DNA from: Bemisia tabaci
Lineage: Eukaryota > Arthropoda > Insecta > Hemiptera > Aleyrodidae
Direction of reading: 5' to 3'
Length of the DNA stretch: 64,000 bases
Assembly: GCF_918797505.1 (NCBI RefSeq)
Contig: NC_092799.1
Location: forward strand, 15,090,295 to 15,154,294
Shown here: one piece after another, positions 59,600 to 64,000 of the stretch
How positions within the stretch are numbered: the first letter of the stretch is position 1
Layout: each line of letters starts with the position of its first letter
Program-made: the position numbers and the translations under genes
The notes under the pieces: generated by a model
Databases searched by the model: none
The model's input: only the letters and a program-made list of their open reading frames with translations
Told to the model about the DNA's origin: nothing

Positions 59600-60013
59600 G
59601 TCCCCCCTCGTCCAGTGCAGTCCTCTCGTTCGACCGAAGGAGACAAACGTGGTCACGATGCGAAACCCAATCGCAACCGCTCTCCAGAGGCGCACGCCGG
59701 GGAGGGGTGGAAGGGTTGGACTGAATTGCGCGCGAAAGTTGGCCTGATTCCATTACCAACCCCCCCCCCCCCCCCTCGGCCCGCGACTTCGGGCCTGGCC
59801 GTCCGCGAGGGGGAAAAGGGGTCGGGCAGAGGGGAGGGGGAAGGATCATCGCACGAGTCGAGTGGTGGAGAACGCGTGAAAAAGGCCCTCGAAAAAAAGA
59901 AAATGGGAATAAGTGATGGCTCAATCAAAGCTCCACGCGGTGCTGTCACTTCTCCGCCGATAATATTTTAAACCCCCCCCCCCCCACCCTACTCGAGGGG
60001 CAGAATATCTTGC

Positions 60014-60152
60014 AGCGAGCTGCTTGTTGAATTTTATAGACAAAGCGATAGATAAAGAAGACATAAGGAATATTATACCAATAGGATCCGTCCATAGCCT
60101 TTTAATCTTCTTTGTCTATCGCTTTCTCTACGAAATTCAACAATCAGCCCAC
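60014..60152. mobile_element. Repeat J4, short form
   Basis: About 139 bp with the arms TTGTTGAATTTTATAGACAA and TACGAAATTCAACAATCAGC and a short loop. The J1/J3 interior is missing. Confidence 0.65.
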
Positions 60153-60447
60153 CGTTGAATTTTCATCCGGATTTCCTCGGGTTTTCGATTTGGACTAGGG
60201 GTCCGTTTCCGGTTTTTATTTTTCAGGGCTTGGAAATTCACCTCTAACCTGCTTGCGACTTCATATCGTTGGGTATGCATCTTGAGCCACTTGACGGTTG
60301 AAAAAATTATATTCTTTATTTCAATTTCTAAGGGATGTATTCATAGTGCTTTAACCACCTCTTCCCCTTGAGGATGCCTCATATCGGCGGTGAAACTATC
60401 AGACCACGTATGTCGGTTTGCGTCATTGTAGACTTCCTGTCATACTT

Positions 60448-60583
60448 TAAGGCCTAGATACACACGGCGATTAAAAGACGAGAGCCTATGGAGAACCTTG
60501 ATTTCGATATATCGACGTCAATGAATCGAAATCAAGGCTCTCCATTGGCTCTCGTCTTTTAATCGCCGTGTGTATCTAGGCCT
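60448..60583. mobile_element. Near-perfect palindrome D
   Basis: AAGGCCTAGATACACACGGC with GATTAAAAGACGAGAGCC pairs with its complement over about 57 bp, loop about 15 bp (ATATCGACGTCAATG). It touches MITE C2. Confidence 0.82.
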
Positions 60584-60590
60584 TTATATT

Positions 60591-61083
60591 CACTGGAAAA
60601 AAACACATGGACGCCATGTCCAGGCAGTTATGCTGGTATGGACATGTGCAAAGAGTGTCGGAGGAGAGGTTGCCCAAACAAGTTTTGGATTGGGTACCAC
60701 CTGGGAAGAGGCGACGGGGACGTCCCGTAAAGGGTTGGCGGCAGGGCGTTGACGAAGAGATGTTGCGTTGTCAGTTGCCCGATAACCTCTGGGAAGACAG
60801 GCATATGTGGCGTTTGGGTGTCGTAGAACGCCAGAGTGCGTTATAAAGCGACTTTATATATATATAAAAAACACATGGATCCAGAGTCCAGACTCTTGAA
60901 AACATTGACAAGAAAAAATACTCTTGATTCAATCAGATTTAAGCTTAAATCAAAAGGAAATCCGCTCAAATTAAGAGGCTTGGTTCCTGATTTAAGCAAA
61001 AATCTGATTGAATCAAGAGTATTTTTTCTTGTTAATGTTTTCAAGAGTCTGGACTCTAGATCCAATGTGTTTTTTTTCGAGTG
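60591..61083. mobile_element. MITE C2 with nested RTE fragment
   Basis: CACTGGAAAAAAACACATGG at the start, CCAATGTGTTTTTTTTCGAG at the end. The RTE copy and its duplication (60612-60879) interrupt the left end. Confidence 0.82.
60597..60879 (+). pseudogene. 5'-truncated RTE copy (3' 254 bp)
   Basis: 60612-60865 is nearly identical to the last ~250 bp of the full element, including the MSRQLCWYGHVQR to VVERQSAL C-terminus, stop and (TA)n tail. The duplication is AAAAAACACATGGA, at 60598-60611 and 60866-60879. It inserted into MITE C2. It encodes only the last 79 residues and lacks the endonuclease and reverse transcriptase, a typical dead-on-arrival LINE copy. Confidence 0.9.
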
Positions 61084-61786
61084 GACGAGAAAGCGACTTA
61101 TAACTGCCGACTGATGGCCAGAAAATTTTCATTACGAGGAAATTTGTGTCGCTACGACTATTATTTCACAAAGCTTGAATAAATCGCTTCCATGACGCGA
61201 GAAGATTTTTCCGTAGCGCACAAACAGACATTGCCAAGAGAAGCTTTTTCCTTGTGATAATGGAACCGCGTGAACAGTTCTCTTCGATTAGTAGATTTGG
61301 CAAGAATTCGAGGCCGCTGTCCGATTGGATGTGCGTCGGGACTTTTCGAGCCGCGGGTGATCAAATTGGGAAAACGTGAAATTACGTCTTCCTTCGGAAT
61401 TAAGAAGAGTGGACGGTCGAACTGCGGGGGGGGGGGGGGGTGTAGGGGGCTCGGGAGGGAGTCAACATGTAATCTGCCTCTGCTCCTGAGATTTTGTTCC
61501 CAGCTTCTTGCCAAATTTCTCATGATGACCTTAAGCGCGGCCCGAGTTTCTCAAGATTATCGGTCGATCGCGCAGAAGATAATCTGGAAAGTGCTGTAAG
61601 TGAGGAGACTTTAAAGGCTCGAGCCCCCGGAGTTTTTTGGAGGGTGGATTAAACATTTACAAAGCATTCCGTCACGGTGGAATAAAGATAAGAAACAACA
61701 AAATAAAACAAGGGTGAAGCTAAGACACATTAAACAAAATGTCAAAATTCTTTCAAACACATAAGCGTAGTATACCACCTTATAAA
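61084..61786. other. Gene-free stretch
   Basis: GC-richer unique DNA 61180-61600 with a poly-G run near 61425. No supported gene. Confidence 0.35.
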
Positions 61787-62008
61787 CTTGAAAAAAACAT
61801 TCGATCTGGAGTCCGGACTCTTGAAAACATTGACAAGAAAAAATACTCTTGATTCAATCAGATTTTTGCTTTAATCAAAAGGAAATCCGCTCAAATTAAG
61901 AGTCTTGGTTCTTGAATTAAGCTAAAATCCGACTGAATCAAGAGTATTTTTTCTTGTCGATGTTTTTAAGAGTCTCGACTCTAGATCCAATGTGTTTTTT
62001 TTCCAGTG
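61787..62008. mobile_element. MITE C3
   Basis: About 222 bp, left end decayed (CTTGAAAAAAACATTCGATC), right end CCAATGTGTTTTTTTTCCAG intact. Confidence 0.75.
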
Positions 62009-63174
62009 TATTGCAATCATCTCAACCCCCAATCCCATAGGTGCTTGTTGTAAATTGAGTGCTCCGCTGGCTGAAAGTTGCGCTAAGCTTTTTAAAAATT
62101 AATCACGCACCATTATTTAATAGTTTAGGGCGATGTTTTTGCAGATCCCTGTAGTTTTTTACTTTGAATACTAAAGATGCTTGAACTGCGCTATTTTATT
62201 TCTTTTTACTTTTAATATTTAAAACATGCCATCGCAAGAAATAAAACAATCTAGCAGTTTAGTCGATCCACGAAACGTGAATATCTCTTGTTCGGGGTGT
62301 TCAAAGCGATGCTCTTGAGTTATTCCAAAGAGTTTTACATAGTGACTGAGGTGTGTAACAGATAACTTTTTGTTTATTGAAGTTTTTTTATGTACAAAAA
62401 AGAAATCAAGCTAATAAGATCATCTGTTCGATTCCCTATAAACATCTAGGGGAAGTAATACAACGTATCGTTCTGAGGTTGAAACGGTATACTATACTTA
62501 TACGCGCTTGAAATGAATAGAGGAGTTTATCCAGGGGCGAATATTACCTTATTAGATTATACTCAAGATTGAAAACTTTAATTGACAAAAATGCAATTCA
62601 TTTTTCCTGATGAAAAATACATGTACAAGAAAACTACATCCTAACCAAATTCGTCTGGTTTGGCGGGTTTTTGGGTCAAACTTCATGAAAATTATGAAAG
62701 TTTCAATTCATTACTCCTCACATTTTAACCACTTGAACCCAAGAGAAATTTCGTATAATTATGCTCCTTCGCTGTGCAATCGGCTTTCCCAGCGGTGGAA
62801 TGAAAGCGAGGTAAATAATTGAATAAAAGTTACTCCGGGCGAGGCATTTGCATAAAATTAATAAAAACTGTATTCGGATGTTGTACGCCGGCTTTATTAA
62901 ACTCGGCGAAGAACGAGACCGAAGTTTCGAGAAACAAAAGGCCGACTTTATAATGCGGCATTGCTGGACCGAAGACAAAGTTATGCTCCCGCTATAATTT
63001 ACACACGACGAACTACAAGAAGGCTTACCCGTGTCGGCGAAAATATGAGAGATATTGCATTCTCGAGAAGAACTAGGGGCACCGCGTGTTGCGATTTGCA
63101 TAGCCTTGTTTTTTTAAGGAGAACCCTGCACGAGGGTTGCCCTAGAATACCTACGTAGAGAGAGTATTGTCATG
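62009..63174. other. Gene-free stretch
   Basis: AT-rich, then a more balanced block 62740-63110 with open frames on both strands. A GAG|GTAAAT site at 62812 could be a donor, but no partner exon is evident. Confidence 0.35.
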
Positions 63175-63425
63175 CGGCCGTGCTAAGTGAAAAATACGTA
63201 TCACTATTTGAATGTTGTCAAAGTTCCTCTCAAAAAATGTGTATTTTGAAAACAGTTATGAATGTTATTCCTGGAAATTTTCCAAACTTTTTAGATCAAA
63301 TTAGGTACAAAAATAATTCTTTGAACAATCAGAGATGAAATATTCACAAATTTTCCTGAAAACCTGTGTTGAAGAAAATTGGCAACTCCTGATGGCTCAT
63401 ACGGCCCTTTTTTTCAGCACGGCAG
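63175..63425 (+). mobile_element. MITE B11
   Basis: 251 bp, CGGCCGTGCTAAGTGAAAAA to TCAGCACGGCAG. Flanks CATG and CGTG (3 of 4). Confidence 0.78.
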
Positions 63426-63689
63426 CGTGCCTGCACCTTCCTCTGATTAGCTCATCAATTTTATACTTAACATTGGGTTCTCAAGGCGCAACATAAACAG
63501 ACCCGATCAGAAGGAATTCGCACGAACAAAAAAGAAAAATATGATAAAGAAATAATGTGATTCGCATATAAAATATCCATGCCACATCGTTCAGAGCTTT
63601 TTCTAGAAGTTGGAAACAAAAAATCTGTGTTACTCACGTAGCCTTTGAAGCGCAACTATGAAAAAGACTAACGATATGAGAATAGAGCA

Positions 63690-63825
63690 CGGGAATGGAT
63701 GCGCTTGGATGACGGCGCAGTGATACAACTATTCGTACTTGATGGATGTCCGTGTTGCGTCTACAAAATTGAAGGCGCTATGGCGCGAGGCGTAGACTCT
63801 CGCAATGTTACGTTCTGTGCAGCCA
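63690..63825 (-). repeat. Repeat P4
   Basis: Complement of the P core: CAACTATTCGTACTTGATGG, TCCGTGTTGCGTCTACAAAA and TGAAGGCGCTATGGCGCGAG. The + frame gives QLFVLDGCPCCVYKIEGA, as on the minus strand at P1. Confidence 0.65.
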
Positions 63826-64000
63826 ATGAGGTGACGCTTGGATTCGGGAGAAAAGTTATAAAACGATACTCGATTACGTTTCTCCTCTTTTCGGAAGTGC
63901 TGGCAATCAATTTTTTTTCTTCTTTTCTCAATTTGACGTCAAATTATTTTTAAGGACGTATTTATATACCTATATTTAAAGCTCGCACGTTCCGGCCTCA

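Noticed and set aside
62718..63101. 127-codon minus-strand ORF
   Set aside because: Frames are open on both strands here, no domain is seen, and no promoter or splice partner supports it.

Overview
This window looks like intergenic and intronic DNA from an insect nuclear genome. The reasons are GT-AG introns, a metazoan-type TATA promoter and poly(A) signal, an RTE-clade LINE with short AT-rich 3' tails, and very many short palindromic DNA transposons (MITEs). A sap-feeding hemipteran such as a whitefly is my best guess, but the sequence alone does not prove it. I see no bacterial genes, rRNA, CRISPR array or convincing tRNA.

Only one host gene can be supported. It lies on the + strand at about 3.3-6.2 kb. 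It has a TATA box, a 12-codon first exon, a second exon that completes a signal peptide, and a last exon ending at 6006 followed by poly(A) signals. A Gly-rich open exon (4430-4753) lies between them and may be an alternative terminal exon. A small exon at 4796-5001 is split by a 164-bp hAT-type MITE with a perfect 8-bp target duplication. The product is therefore a small secreted protein whose allele in this assembly appears broken. A second possible exon lies at 34516-34612.

The largest coding element is a full-length, intact RTE-clade retrotransposon at 42377-45550 (984-aa ORF2, 13-bp target duplication). A 5'-truncated sibling sits at 60612-60865, and an older relic on the minus strand at 55766-56150.

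Most of the rest is non-autonomous transposons. Family A has hAT-like ends, 8-bp duplications and 12 copies. Family B has CTGCCGTGC ends, 4-bp duplications and about 11 copies. Family C has CACTGGAAAA ends and 3 copies. Family I is about 237 bp, with 4 full copies and a partial one. Family J has four copies and families F and H three or more each. There are also single foldbacks (D, G, K, L, N, R, S, V, W, X). At 37410-39587 a 2.2-kb giant foldback has arms built of about 165-bp tandem units. Several insertions are nested (A2 in K, E in A10, RTE in C2, I4 in U2), which gives a relative age order.

Stretches not listed as a gene or repeat are AT-rich unique DNA with scattered poly-G/poly-C runs, and nothing could be called in them.
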